A DNA stretch of 64,000 bases from Spirochaeta sp. UBA5339 (GTDB taxonomy: Bacteria; Spirochaetota; Spirochaetia; DSM-2461). The stretch covers positions 25,061 to 89,060 of the forward strand of contig DHQL01000013.1 in the NCBI GenBank assembly GCA_002408085.1. The letters run 5' to 3'. Position numbers and translations under genes: made by a program. The notes beneath the pieces are model-generated. The model worked only from the letters and a program-made list of their open reading frames with translations. It did no database searches and was not told where the DNA came from. Positions 15,475 to 24,811 of this stretch are shown here, piece after piece (position 1 is the first letter of the stretch; every line of letters starts with the position of its first letter).

Positions 15475-17079
15475 ATGCAACGTATTACGGACATTTACAA
15501 AGATATGGACTTTGAAATACGTCTTAAGGCCACCATGTTCTCAAAGGTGCTTCTGGCCATTATGGGACTGTCCATGCTGATCATTGTCAGCGATTTTCTG
15601 AGCAGTGTCGAACTCTCCAGATATATATCCCATTTTGTATTGATTGCCATCATTTTCGCCTCCTGGTTGATTGTCAGAAAGGGATACTACAGGCAGGTTA
15701 GTACGTCCTTCTTTTTTATTCTGACCATCGGGTTTATTGCCCTCCGTTTCTCCAGGGGAAACTGCGGTGATGCGACACTTCCCGTGCTGACCGCCATTGT
15801 GGGAGCCTTTATCATATTCAGTTCCGTATTCATCGACAAAATGCTCTTTCTTCTGATTCAGGCGGGAATCTATGTTTTCAGCTATATCGCCATGATTGGA
15901 ATGCTGCAGTTTAGGTGGGGATGGGACACAGAGGGATCAATCAGTGTACCTGAACAGATATTATTTACCATGGTTGCGGTGGTCTCCGTATGCATCAGTA
16001 TTCTTATGATCCGCAAAATCGTGAATACAGTTCTTGCCAATATGAATGAGAAGATGGAACAGCTCGAAGAGTTTTCCCGCAAAAACAAGAGCCTCATTCG
16101 CGATTCGGCCCGGCAGCTCAACAAGGCTTCTGAACTGCAGAATGATGCTCAGCGAACCCTGAGGGTCAGCGATAGAATCAAGGATCATACGGAGCTATTG
16201 AAAGAGGATACCGAAAAGCTCAACCGGCGCCTTGAAAACTCCGGAGAAGCCCTTCAGGTAGTGGATCGATCCATTGAAAAACTCAGGGTTATCTCCCAGG
16301 ATCAGTCTTCCCAGGTAACCGAGTCAAGCGCGTCCATTGAAGAGATGGCCGCCTCCATCAATAACGTCTCTGCAATCATTCAGACCAAGAGCGAGTCGGT
16401 GGAGAACCTGAAGAAAGAGGCTGACAATGGAGAAAGGACTATGACTCAGACCCGGGGCGCCTTCGACAGGGCCAATGCCCTACTGGATGAGATAAGAAAC
16501 ATTACTGTAATGATTTCAGGCATAGCCGCTCAGACAAATCTTCTGGCAATGAACGCCGCCATCGAAGCGGCCCATGCCGGGGATGCTGGCCGGGGATTCG
16601 CCGTTGTTTCCTCGGAGATCCGGAAGCTTGCTGAATCGAGCTCACATAATGCCAAACGCATTGAAGACACGATCAAAGAGATGGTTACGGCCATTGAACA
16701 GACCGGTCAGCATGTGGATGCCTCCGGCCAGGCGTTTCAAACAATAGCCAGAGGAATCGATAATGTGGGTATGTCCATGACCGAGATATCCCGCAGTACA
16801 AGTGAATTGAATGCAGGCAGTCAGGAAATTCTTGTGTCCGTAGAACACCTGAACAGCATTACACAGGAAGTCGTTGAGCAGGTAGACAGCGTTGCACAGG
16901 CCGCGGAAAAGGTGAACTCAGATCTGGAAGATATCCGGAAAATATCCGTGAATACGGCTTCCATCTCCCGCTCTTCTTCAGAGGAGACTCTGGAGCTGAA
17001 GGATGCCTCGGAAACCATGGAGAAACTCTGCCAGGATCTGCTGGAACAGAGCAAAAAACTGAATACCGCAATGCTTTAA
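15475..17079 (+). CDS. Methyl-accepting chemotaxis protein with six-span membrane domain
   Basis: The 534-residue transducer has an N-terminal hydrophobic region of about six membrane segments (20-190) with only short loops, so there is no periplasmic ligand domain. A coiled coil follows and then the MCP signalling domain, whose hairpin tip contains GIAAQTNLLAMNAAIEAAHAG and GRGFAVVSSEIRKLAESS (about 342-385). HAMP is not obvious. It would couple a signal in or near the membrane, such as energy state or a partner protein, to CheA/CheW. It is preceded closely by a multi-span membrane protein gene and followed by an inverted-repeat region. Confidence 0.92.
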   Translation: MQRITDIYKDMDFEIRLKATMFSKVLLAIMGLSMLIIVSDFLSSVELSRYISHFVLIAIIFASWLIVRKGYYRQVSTSFFFILTIGFIALRFSRGNCGDATLPVLTAIVGAFIIFSSVFIDKMLFLLIQAGIYVFSYIAMIGMLQFRWGWDTEGSISVPEQILFTMVAVVSVCISILMIRKIVNTVLANMNEKMEQLEEFSRKNKSLIRDSARQLNKASELQNDAQRTLRVSDRIKDHTELLKEDTEKLNRRLENSGEALQVVDRSIEKLRVISQDQSSQVTESSASIEEMAASINNVSAIIQTKSESVENLKKEADNGERTMTQTRGAFDRANALLDEIRNITVMISGIAAQTNLLAMNAAIEAAHAGDAGRGFAVVSSEIRKLAESSSHNAKRIEDTIKEMVTAIEQTGQHVDASGQAFQTIARGIDNVGMSMTEISRSTSELNAGSQEILVSVEHLNSITQEVVEQVDSVAQAAEKVNSDLEDIRKISVNTASISRSSSEETLELKDASETMEKLCQDLLEQSKKLNTAML

Positions 17080-17082
17080 AGA

Positions 17083-17248
17083 GTGTCCAAAAGACTGTTG
17101 ATTCTCTAGTTTCTTGAATCAACAGTCAAATCATAGCCCTTTCTTATTGAAGTTCAAAAAGAGACATGGCTGCAGGGATGAAAAAATCAAGTTCAAGGTA
17201 TGTGCCCAAATATGTTGGTGTTTGAGGTATCAACAATCTTTTGGGCAC
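17083..17248. repeat. Region bounded by imperfect 20-base inverted repeats; possible MITE-like element or paired terminators
   Basis: GTGTCCAAAAGACTGTTGAT (17083-17102) matches the reverse complement of 17229-17248 at 18 of 20 positions. Within it, GACTGTTGATTC (17093-17104) pairs perfectly with 17116-17127, and GTGCCCAAA (17202-17210) pairs with 17240-17248. The region contains no coding frame. It lies between the chemoreceptor stop and the convergent glycosidase stop, so it could also act as a pair of terminators, although no strong T-runs follow the stems. Confidence 0.45.
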
Positions 17249-17298
17249 TGTTAAATCTTTATATTGGACTTCCTGGAAATCTCCAGAAATCGATTCCG

Positions 17299-18774
17299 TT
17301 AATTAGCGGTGATTGATCTTGATTCCCGCTCTCTGGATATTTCTTCTATGGTCTTGTCTTTTATACGGACAGCTCCGCGGTAATTGTCACGAGTCTTGAT
17401 CAGGTTACCCTTTTTAAAGCTCTCCTTTGCTTTCACAATGGCGCTGTGATATTGGGGAAGCCACTTTTCCTGAGCAATAAGCATCTCATCAACCATCTGC
17501 CAGACTTCGGGAGGATTACAAACAGCTCCAGTTAGGGGATCCATCAGGACAGCCTGTTTTAAAAGAGATTCGTCTCCTTTCACAGCTGCTTCAACAGACA
17601 TCTTCTGAACCCATATTGACTGAGAGCACACTGCTGCGCATCCAAGGGGAAGATCTCCCACCTGGGGTACAGAAATCCCGCTGCCGTCAACATAACAGGG
17701 AACCTCAACAACTGATTCATCCGGCAGATTTGTGATGCATCCTTTGTTCATCACATTGAAGTGACCCCTGTAGGTACGTCCTGTTTCCAGGGCTTCAATA
17801 ATGTAAGAGCAATGCTCCCTTCCTCTGTCAGATCCATCAAACTTTTTAGGAGCCTCCTGGAGGAGTTTGGGGTATTCCGTATCAAACCAGTTTCTTTCTT
17901 CGCGGGTTACCCGCAGATAACCTCCTGTTTCTCCATTGATCCAGCTATCCAGATTTATCCATTTCTCAATTTCTTCAGGACGTTTTCTATACCACGCAAC
18001 GTACTCTGACAGATGGCCGTTTGACTCGGTGGAGTAGTAACCGAAACGCTTTAGAATATCGATACGGACCTTTTCCTCTTCACTGAATTTTTCATGGGAT
18101 TCAAATCCGGGGAGAATCTTGTCCAGTAATTCAACGCCATTGTGCTTAACAGAAACATACCAGGTCTGGTGATTGATTCCAGCACAGATAATATCCAGTT
18201 CTTCCCTCGGGAGCCCAAGCACTTCGGCAATCTGATCCTCTCCATGGATTTCTCCATGACAGAGGCCGATGGTTTTTACTCTGCCGTATTTGTTGCAGGC
18301 CCATGTTGCCATGGCATTGGGATTGGAGTAGTTCAGCAGTATAGCTCCTGGAGCTGATACCTCCCTAATGTCTTTGCAGAACATCAGCATCTCATAGATG
18401 ACTCTTTGACCGTACATTATGCCACCGGTACAGAGGGTGTCTCCCACGCACTGATCTACACCATACTTTAAAGGGATATCAATATCTGTTTCGAAGGCTT
18501 CCAGCCCGCCGATTCTTACGCAGTTGACAATATAATCAGCATCCTTGAATGCTGTACGCCGATCGGTAGTCGCTTCAATTTGAATATTGATTCTGCCGGC
18601 ATCCAGATCGCGCTGGCACAGGTCGGCAACTTTTTGCAGGTTTTCCTCATTGATGTCAGTAAAGGAAATTTCGGCATTCTGAAATTCGGGGACTGATACA
18701 ATATCAGTAAAGAGGGTCCTTGTAAAAACAAGGCTCCCGGCTCCAATAAAAGCCACTTTGATCTTTTTGCTCAT
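17299..18774 (-). CDS. NAD-dependent glycosidase of family GH4 (alpha-galactosidase/alpha-galacturonidase type)
   Basis: The 491-residue protein has the GH4 layout: N-terminal NAD-binding FIGAGSLVFTRTLFTDI (9-25), the NPNAM motif at 151-155, the metal ligand Cys172 in GLCHGEIHG, and His202 in CAGINHQTW. GH4 enzymes hydrolyse glycosides by transient oxidation at C3, needing NAD and Mn2+. The CHGEIHG variant suggests an alpha-galacturonidase- or alpha-galactosidase-like substrate rather than a phospho-glycoside, but this is not certain. AGGAG precedes ATG 18774. It is the last gene after the sugar ABC transporter genes, indicating that the transporter imports its substrate. Confidence 0.88.
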   Translation of the reverse strand: MSKKIKVAFIGAGSLVFTRTLFTDIVSVPEFQNAEISFTDINEENLQKVADLCQRDLDAGRINIQIEATTDRRTAFKDADYIVNCVRIGGLEAFETDIDIPLKYGVDQCVGDTLCTGGIMYGQRVIYEMLMFCKDIREVSAPGAILLNYSNPNAMATWACNKYGRVKTIGLCHGEIHGEDQIAEVLGLPREELDIICAGINHQTWYVSVKHNGVELLDKILPGFESHEKFSEEEKVRIDILKRFGYYSTESNGHLSEYVAWYRKRPEEIEKWINLDSWINGETGGYLRVTREERNWFDTEYPKLLQEAPKKFDGSDRGREHCSYIIEALETGRTYRGHFNVMNKGCITNLPDESVVEVPCYVDGSGISVPQVGDLPLGCAAVCSQSIWVQKMSVEAAVKGDESLLKQAVLMDPLTGAVCNPPEVWQMVDEMLIAQEKWLPQYHSAIVKAKESFKKGNLIKTRDNYRGAVRIKDKTIEEISRERESRSITAN

Positions 18775-18818
18775 TTTTCGTTCTCCTGTTTCTATTTAGT
18801 AACCGGAAGCATTTATTG

Positions 18819-19646
18819 CTAAGATTTTGTTCCGGTAAGAGCTATACCCTCAATGAACTGTCTCTGGAAGATAAGATAGATAATGATCATAGGGATCATT
18901 GCCAATACTGATCCGGCCATAAGGTTGGGATAGTTCACAGAAAACTGTCCGCGCAGGGTCGATAATCCTGATGAGAGAGTAAGCATATTGGTTTTCGTAT
19001 TAACGATTAGAGGCCACATAAGGTCTCCGTAGGCAAAGAGAGCCGTGAAAACAGACAGGGCCGCCATGGGAGTTTTCGTTAAGGGGGCTGCAACACTCAA
19101 GAATGCACGGAAGTGATTGCACCCGTCTATCTTGGTTGCCGCGATCAAGTCATCGGGTATTCCCATGTAGGCCTGTCTGAGAAAGAATGTACCGAAGGCA
19201 CTGACCAGACCAGGAAAGACCAGGGCAAAAATTGTATCTGCCATACCCAGTCTGGCGATCATTTCATACTGAGGGAGAATATAGATCTGCGCCGGGAACA
19301 TAAGCTGAGAAACTACCAGTGCAAAGAGTATTTTCTTGAAGGGAAAGTTAATCTTTGCAAAAGCATACCCCGCCATAGACGAAAAGAGCAGTGCTGTCAC
19401 AATCCTCCAGAAGATCATTGATATGGTATTAAAGTAAAGACTGAGAAAGGGCAGACTGGCCGTTGCCTGATTATAGGCTGCCATATTACTAAAGTCATTG
19501 GGCAGCAGGGTAGGAGGTATCATTGTTGTTTCGGGAACAGTTTTGAAACTTGTAAAAAGCATCCACAGGAATGGAAAGAGCATCATTATGCTTCCGAAAA
19601 TCAGTAATATATATGCTGTAAGGTTTAATTTTTTTTCACGATTCAT
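18819..19646 (-). CDS. Sugar ABC transporter permease, MalG type
   Basis: The 275-residue protein has six membrane segments and the family EAA loop near AATKIDGCNHFRAFLSVAAPLTKT (about 180-205). The start at 19646 (MNREKK) has GGAG eight bases upstream and lies 16 bases after the previous permease stop; the upstream frame to 19679 would overlap that gene. With the MalF-type partner it forms the membrane channel of a carbohydrate transporter. No ATPase gene is present here, so a shared MsmK-like ATPase is presumably encoded elsewhere. Confidence 0.9.
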   Translation of the reverse strand: MNREKKLNLTAYILLIFGSIMMLFPFLWMLFTSFKTVPETTMIPPTLLPNDFSNMAAYNQATASLPFLSLYFNTISMIFWRIVTALLFSSMAGYAFAKINFPFKKILFALVVSQLMFPAQIYILPQYEMIARLGMADTIFALVFPGLVSAFGTFFLRQAYMGIPDDLIAATKIDGCNHFRAFLSVAAPLTKTPMAALSVFTALFAYGDLMWPLIVNTKTNMLTLSSGLSTLRGQFSVNYPNLMAGSVLAMIPMIIIYLIFQRQFIEGIALTGTKS

Positions 19647-19662
19647 GGTAAACACTCCACTA

Positions 19663-20574
19663 TTAGACATCATAAACAACCCATTTTTTCTGACCGATAA
19701 ACTGGATGAATGTTACTACCGCAATTATGAAAACCATCCAGAGAGCCAGGGCTGAACCATAGCCTTTGTTGTTCATTACAAAGGACTCTCTGTAAAAGTG
19801 ATACATAAGGCTCTGAGCATTTTTTATAGCCGGGTTGGTGGGCTCAATCATCATATAGATGATGTCGAATATCTTTATGGCCGCCATGATCCGCATGATC
19901 ACAACGAAAAACATGGTGGGAGACACCAGGGGAAGTGTTATTTTAAAAAACTTCTTGAAGCTGGACGCCCCGTCAATGGTCGCTGCTTCATAGTAGGTGG
20001 TCGAGATTGACTGCAAACCCGATAGAAGCAGGATTGCGTCATATCCTATTGAGCTCCAAATGACTACAACTGAGCATGACAGCATTACTGTGTTTGGATT
20101 TGTAATCCAGTTCATCTTTACAGGTGCGCCAAGAGAAGTCAGAACAATATTAATAATTCCAAAATCTGTGTTGAACATCCATTTCCAGACCATGGCGATG
20201 GCTGCAGGTGCAACTACCATGGGCAGGAAATAGATCGCTCTGAATATGCCCTTTCCCTGAATCTTCTGATTCAAAAGCTGGGCAATCAGCAGAGCAATTA
20301 TAATAGTCAAGGGAACAGTCATTGCTGCAAACAGGAGAGTATTCCCTGTTACCTTCCAGAATCCTTCTGAACTGAACATATCGGTATAGTTTTTCAAACC
20401 GATGAATGTCCACTTTCCGAAAGATCCCGACTTGTGAAAACTCATCCAAATATTCCTGAAGAAGGGATATATATTCAGGATGATCAGTCCGATGATTGTT
20501 GGAGCAACCATACCAAGGCCGGCTGCAGAATCAAATATCTTTTGCTTATATCTTCCAAATGTACTTAAACTCAT
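19663..20574 (-). CDS. Sugar ABC transporter permease, MalF type
   Basis: The 303-residue inner-membrane protein has six membrane segments and the EAA motif YYEAATIDGASSFKKFFKIT (about 198-217). ATG 20574 (MSLSTFGRYK) follows GAGGA with seven bases of spacing; the longer frame to 20607 is not supported. It pairs with the downstream MalG-type permease and receives substrate from the lipoprotein encoded just upstream. Confidence 0.9.
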   Translation of the reverse strand: MSLSTFGRYKQKIFDSAAGLGMVAPTIIGLIILNIYPFFRNIWMSFHKSGSFGKWTFIGLKNYTDMFSSEGFWKVTGNTLLFAAMTVPLTIIIALLIAQLLNQKIQGKGIFRAIYFLPMVVAPAAIAMVWKWMFNTDFGIINIVLTSLGAPVKMNWITNPNTVMLSCSVVVIWSSIGYDAILLLSGLQSISTTYYEAATIDGASSFKKFFKITLPLVSPTMFFVVIMRIMAAIKIFDIIYMMIEPTNPAIKNAQSLMYHFYRESFVMNNKGYGSALALWMVFIIAVVTFIQFIGQKKWVVYDV

Positions 20575-20612
20575 TTTAAAATCCTCAATATGTTGCTCCG
20601 TGAACAATTCGG

Positions 20613-21905
20613 CTATTCTGTCATCAAGTAGTCATCTACCAGTTTGGCGCATGCCTGGCTCATTTCCATAAGGGTTTTCGAACCTGTGTACACATCAAGA
20701 ATCAGACTTTCTGTTTTGGGGAACCATTCGTTTTTAGTCTTGGAATAGGGAAACTGAACTCCGTAGTCCATCATATCAACGAAGGCTTTTACATTCTTTC
20801 CTTCATAGTTGTTAATCCAGGAATCACCTGTTCCGTTATAAGCGGGGATGGCAGCACCGTTTGCTCCGTGGATAATAGCGGCCTCTTCGGTACCAAGGAA
20901 TTTCAGGAAGTCTTTTACAACATCAAGGTTTTTATTTCCGGAACCTGTTGCATAGCTCAGACCATTGTAAATACTTGCCCGGCCGTCACCTGAAACAGGA
21001 TCGGGACAGCGGGGAAGAACGGCAATGTCCCAGTTAAGATCGGGATAGTTGATGTACATGTTGTTGATACCCCAGCTGCCCATATAAAGCATTGCACCTG
21101 TTTCCGCGAAAAATCTTTCAAAGGTGTAGAGCTCGGAAAGTTCAGCCTGGGTGGGTGAAAAATCATAATCTGTATTCCAGCTGATCCATTCGCCCATGCC
21201 TTTGATAGTGCCGGCTTCCATAAATCCGGATTTGGTGATGTCTTCGTTCAGGTAGTATCCGCCGGCCTGATAGATAAGGTTCAGGTATCCTTCCTGCTCG
21301 TTCTGGGGTGCCATCATTCCGTATTTACCGGTTTTTTCTTTGATTGTAATAGAGGCTTCCTTTAGCGTGTCCCATGTCCATGTTTCATCAGGGTACTCCA
21401 GTCCGGCTTCATCAAAAATATCCTTGTTATAGGCAAGGCCGATTGTGTCCCAGTCTTTTGGAACCCCGTAAATTTTGCCCTCATAGGTCGCATTCAATAC
21501 AAGGTTTGAAGGGAAGTGATTGTAGTAATAGTTATCTTCAACATCGTCATACAGGTCAGTTATGTCTGCAAGAAGACCTGCTTCAGCGTATCTTTCAAAC
21601 TCATTTGTATGCATCCAGAAAATATCAGGAAGGGTATTGGTGTTGGCCATGGCTTCCAGCTTTGTCCAATACTCACCCCATGCAGAAATATCTACATTTA
21701 TCTTAACATTCGGGTTCTGTCTCATATACTCTTCAGCAAGAGCAACCATTCCTGGTTTCTGGTAAATCTCCCATCCCAGCATCGTGAGAGTTACCACCCC
21801 ATCCTGGCCGCCTTTCGCGGATGCTGAACTATCCTTTTTTGAACATCCTGAAAGAACTATGGCAGAAATTGCCAGCAGTAAAACGATTTTTTTTAAACAA
21901 CTCAT
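20613..21905 (-). CDS. Sugar ABC transporter substrate-binding lipoprotein
   Basis: This 430-residue family 1 solute-binding protein starts with a lipoprotein signal peptide, lipobox LSGC with Cys21, followed by a Ser-rich linker. It has typical features such as LTMLGWEIYQKPGM, an aromatic-rich sugar-binding cleft and the WTWDTLKE segment. It delivers an oligosaccharide or glycoside to the two permeases encoded downstream. It is the first gene of a four-gene operon ending in the GH4 glycosidase. The AraC regulator gene is divergent on the other side of a 352-base gap. Confidence 0.92.
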   Translation of the reverse strand: MSCLKKIVLLLAISAIVLSGCSKKDSSASAKGGQDGVVTLTMLGWEIYQKPGMVALAEEYMRQNPNVKINVDISAWGEYWTKLEAMANTNTLPDIFWMHTNEFERYAEAGLLADITDLYDDVEDNYYYNHFPSNLVLNATYEGKIYGVPKDWDTIGLAYNKDIFDEAGLEYPDETWTWDTLKEASITIKEKTGKYGMMAPQNEQEGYLNLIYQAGGYYLNEDITKSGFMEAGTIKGMGEWISWNTDYDFSPTQAELSELYTFERFFAETGAMLYMGSWGINNMYINYPDLNWDIAVLPRCPDPVSGDGRASIYNGLSYATGSGNKNLDVVKDFLKFLGTEEAAIIHGANGAAIPAYNGTGDSWINNYEGKNVKAFVDMMDYGVQFPYSKTKNEWFPKTESLILDVYTGSKTLMEMSQACAKLVDDYLMTE

Positions 21906-22123
21906 ATTCCTTTACCATCCTTTTTTGATCGATAAAAAATGATAGATCTGATTTATTTTGCTGACAAGAATTATTCTTTGGTTCACGATAAGGTGGTTTA
22001 GAGGGGGAGATATTTGTGACTTTAAATCTATCTCCGTTGCTGTTTTTACTTGTAAATATTTTTATAGTAAGGACATATGGATATTGACGTACTTTGGGAT
22101 AAACCAGGTGAGAATAAAAAATA

Positions 22124-22146
22124 ACTTTATTTTTTTGAAATAAAGT
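22124..22146. promoter_or_regulatory. Hairpin/palindrome in the sugar operon-AraC gap
   Basis: The 352-base gap 21906-22257 is AT-rich and holds no recognisable gene. It contains ACTTTATTT (22124-22132) paired perfectly with AAATAAAGT (22138-22146) across five bases. It may be a binding site for the AraC protein or a weak terminator; no clear sigma-70 promoter stands out. Confidence 0.3.
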
Positions 22147-22257
22147 GTAACATAATTACATGCTGAGATGGATGATTCTCTGCAAAAACTAACATGATTC
22201 CATACCTGTTTTGCGGTTTAATACAGGAATTTCACCGATAGATGTTAGAGGGACATA

Positions 22258-23112
22258 TTGAAACGATATAATGTGTTTGACAGCTTTGATAATGAAAGCG
22301 AACTTAATGTATTTTTCGCGGGACATCAGCAGTGTGATCCCTACTACTCTTTCAAAGGCAGGAGGGATCACTTTATTATCCACTACATAGTTTCGGGCAG
22401 CGGCTACCTGTGGATAAACGGTTCAAGATATAAATTGGGCAAAGGTTGTTCCTTCATCATTACTCCAATGCAGAAAAATAAGTATCAAGCTTCATCCAAG
22501 GATCCATGGAAATATCGTTGGGTTGGTTTTTCCGGTACTAAAGCCAGAGAAATAATGAGTACTGCCGGTGAAATCGGTAATAACAATATTTTCCGGCAGC
22601 AGTATACAGAAGAAAAAGAAAGGAACTATATAGATCTGTACAATATTATGGAAAGGAAAGAGAACGGTTATCGTATGAAAGTTAAGAGCCTTTTCTATGA
22701 TATACTGTGGCTTTTACTGGAGGATAAGAGAACTCAGCCGACCATCGTCGGTAAAAGGGTTGATTACGTCCAGACCTGTAAAGACTACATTGAAAGAAGT
22801 TTTGATCAGAAAATATCAATTTCAAATATTGCTGAATTGCTTGGTGTAAACAGATCTTATCTTACCCAGAAGTTTAAGAAGGAAACTGGAGTGTCTGTAC
22901 AGCAGTTTCTAATTTCAATAAGGATGGAAAAGGCGAAGGATTATCTGACCAATAGCGGTTATCTGATCGGAGAGATCGCGAATTCTGTAGGATACTCTAA
23001 TTATAACGCCTTCGTTAAGACATTTAAAATCTTTACAGGCTATTCGCCTTCAGATTACAGGGAACTTTTTGCAGTACGGGCAGATCATTATTATTTTGAT
23101 GAAGTTAATTGA
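22258..23112 (+). CDS. AraC-family transcriptional regulator
   Basis: The 284-residue protein has an N-terminal cupin-type arabinose-binding-like domain (about 20-150, with the segment FIIHYIVSGSGYLWINGSRY) and a C-terminal pair of helix-turn-helices (about 185-280: ISISNIAELLGVNRSYLTQKF, then GEIANSVGYSNYNAFVKTF and GYSPSDYRE). The start is TTG 22258, four bases after AGAGGGA. It is divergent from the sugar transporter-GH4 operon and is the likely activator of it in response to the imported sugar. Confidence 0.9.
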   Translation: MKRYNVFDSFDNESELNVFFAGHQQCDPYYSFKGRRDHFIIHYIVSGSGYLWINGSRYKLGKGCSFIITPMQKNKYQASSKDPWKYRWVGFSGTKAREIMSTAGEIGNNNIFRQQYTEEKERNYIDLYNIMERKENGYRMKVKSLFYDILWLLLEDKRTQPTIVGKRVDYVQTCKDYIERSFDQKISISNIAELLGVNRSYLTQKFKKETGVSVQQFLISIRMEKAKDYLTNSGYLIGEIANSVGYSNYNAFVKTFKIFTGYSPSDYRELFAVRADHYYFDEVN

Positions 23113-23130
23113 AGAGTGAGTCTGTATCAT

Positions 23131-24246
23131 TCATATTTTTGAACCAGTGACGTATTCAATCAGCCCATACTTTCCGTTATACATCCACTGTGTATTTTTT
23201 CTGTCGGGGGTTGTGTCCGGTGTAAGGCCGACAACCACCTCCGATTTCAGGATACGGCTTATCAGAATGTCTGCGGGAAGCCAGGTCAGGATTGATGCCG
23301 TCTCTGTGTCACAGGGATGGTAGTTGTCTCCCACAAGGCGGCGGTAGTTGAGGTCTCCCTTGAAGATAATCAGGCTTGATTGAGAAAGATCCGCTGTCAG
23401 GTCTGCGGGCATCCCGGAGTAGAGCCTTCCCCCTGAGATAAAGGGATGGGCGGAGAGTTCAAGCCGGCCCTCATTCTCAAAGCTCTTCATATCCTCTGTA
23501 AACCAGGGAGCCCTCTGTTTAAGGATATTAAGTAGGAGCCTGTAGTCGGCAGTCAGGGCATCCGAGACAAAGTAGGGCAGATCTTTAAAGTGGAGTTTCA
23601 CCTTTTTCACTCCGCCTTTGGTCAGCATCCACCAGGCCAGAAGCAGATCGAAAAACAGCTCCTCTCCCGCATTGTCCAGAACAATATCAACCCGGGAACA
23701 GCCTCCGATTTTCTCAGCTGCCCTGTCACGGTGGTCAATCAGCAGCTCCGAGGAGGAAGCTGATGAGTAGTAGGAGGAACTCTGGCTCAGGTCGGCCTTG
23801 TTTCCCATCAGGTTCAGCAGGCAGATCTCTGAAAAGGAGTCTATAGTTTTGATCTTCTCAAGGTTTTCGGAAAAAATGTCCACTCCCTTTCGGGCTTCCG
23901 CCTCCTTCTTGTACTGGAAGTAGTCATGGCCGTTGGAGTAATACCCGCAGATCTCGGCAATTTTATGGTAGAGGTAGTTTTCCAGAAAGAGAAAGGGGCC
24001 GTTCAGCCAGTTCCATGAGGGATTTTCAGCAAGCGTCTTATTTATACTGGCGGCAAAGGGGTAGGCGGTCTTCAGCGGTTTGAGAGTTCCCGCAGGAACT
24101 GAGTTCAGCAGGAAGTTAAGCCCTTCAACAGTTTCAGGTGGAAAATCATTATTGCTGATCAGATCCTGCAGGATCATGGGGACCCTGTCGGTTATTGTAA
24201 AGCGGGCGAAGGAGCCCTCCTTTGATGTCATGATCTGTTCGCTCAA
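23131..24246 (-). CDS. DUF89/ARMT1-like damage-control phosphatase family protein
   Basis: The 371-residue protein shows the DUF89 signatures LDNAGEELFFDLLLAWW (about 188-204) and IIFKGDLNYRRLVGD (about 296-310), with Asp and Asn residues that bind metal in this family. Family members hydrolyse phosphometabolites, often as metabolite damage control; some are annotated as carboxyl methyltransferases, which is disputed. The start is TTG 24246 with AGAGGAG seven bases upstream. It stands alone, convergent with the AraC gene. Confidence 0.85.
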   Translation of the reverse strand: MSEQIMTSKEGSFARFTITDRVPMILQDLISNNDFPPETVEGLNFLLNSVPAGTLKPLKTAYPFAASINKTLAENPSWNWLNGPFLFLENYLYHKIAEICGYYSNGHDYFQYKKEAEARKGVDIFSENLEKIKTIDSFSEICLLNLMGNKADLSQSSSYYSSASSSELLIDHRDRAAEKIGGCSRVDIVLDNAGEELFFDLLLAWWMLTKGGVKKVKLHFKDLPYFVSDALTADYRLLLNILKQRAPWFTEDMKSFENEGRLELSAHPFISGGRLYSGMPADLTADLSQSSLIIFKGDLNYRRLVGDNYHPCDTETASILTWLPADILISRILKSEVVVGLTPDTTPDRKNTQWMYNGKYGLIEYVTGSKI

Positions 24247-24385
24247 AATCTTCTCCTCTTTGATCTGTTTTTGCGGGTGGACGGATGTTTAATATAATAT
24301 TGGGGACAGGCTTTAGGGAACACCTTCTCAAATGGTTTTATACATGAGAAGATCTGCCAGGTTATATTAACGGGAGTATTGAGAA

Positions 24386-24802
24386 TTGGATATCAGACAA
24401 ATTCACTGGAAAGACACCATTGTCCTCAGACACAGGGTTCTCTGGCCGGAAAAACCGGTGGAGTTCTGCCATGTTGACGGGGATGAACAGGGGATTCATT
24501 TCGGAGCCTTTGTGGATGAGGCGCTGGTCTGTGTGGCTTCGGTCTTTGTAGATGGCAGTTCTGCGCGGCTTCGGAAGTTTGCCACAGAAGAGAGCCTTCA
24601 GGGCCGGGGAATCGGGACCCGGGTCTTAAATGAAGTAATTGCATACCTGAAAGAACGGGATATCGAGTATTTCTGGTGTGATGCCAGAGAGTCCGCCATG
24701 GGCTACTACAGGCGGTTCGGGATGGAGCCCCGGGGAGAGCGTTTCTACAAGGCTGAGGTTCCCTACTTCAGGATGGGCAGAACACTCTCCAGTCCGGTCT
24801 GA
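24386..24802 (+). CDS. GNAT-family N-acetyltransferase
   Basis: The 138-residue protein has the acetyl-CoA loop LQGRGIGTRVLNEVIAYL (about 72-90) and a C-terminal YYRRFGMEPRGERFY motif typical of single-domain GNAT enzymes. It resembles ElaA-like or predicted GNATs with unknown acceptor. The start is TTG 24386 with CGGGAG nine bases upstream. It is monocistronic and its stop lies inside a hairpin shared with the convergent TetR gene. Confidence 0.85.
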   Translation: MDIRQIHWKDTIVLRHRVLWPEKPVEFCHVDGDEQGIHFGAFVDEALVCVASVFVDGSSARLRKFATEESLQGRGIGTRVLNEVIAYLKERDIEYFWCDARESAMGYYRRFGMEPRGERFYKAEVPYFRMGRTLSSPV

Positions 24803-24811
24803 TTCGGACTG
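24790..24811. terminator. Hairpin between convergent GNAT and TetR genes
   Basis: CAGTCCG (24790-24796) pairs perfectly with CGGACTG (24805-24811) around the GNAT stop codon. It could act as a bidirectional terminator, but there is no strong T-run on either side. Confidence 0.35.

Noticed and set aside
17083..17248. Insertion sequence
   Set aside because: No transposase frame is present; only inverted repeats are seen, so it is listed as a repeat of uncertain nature.
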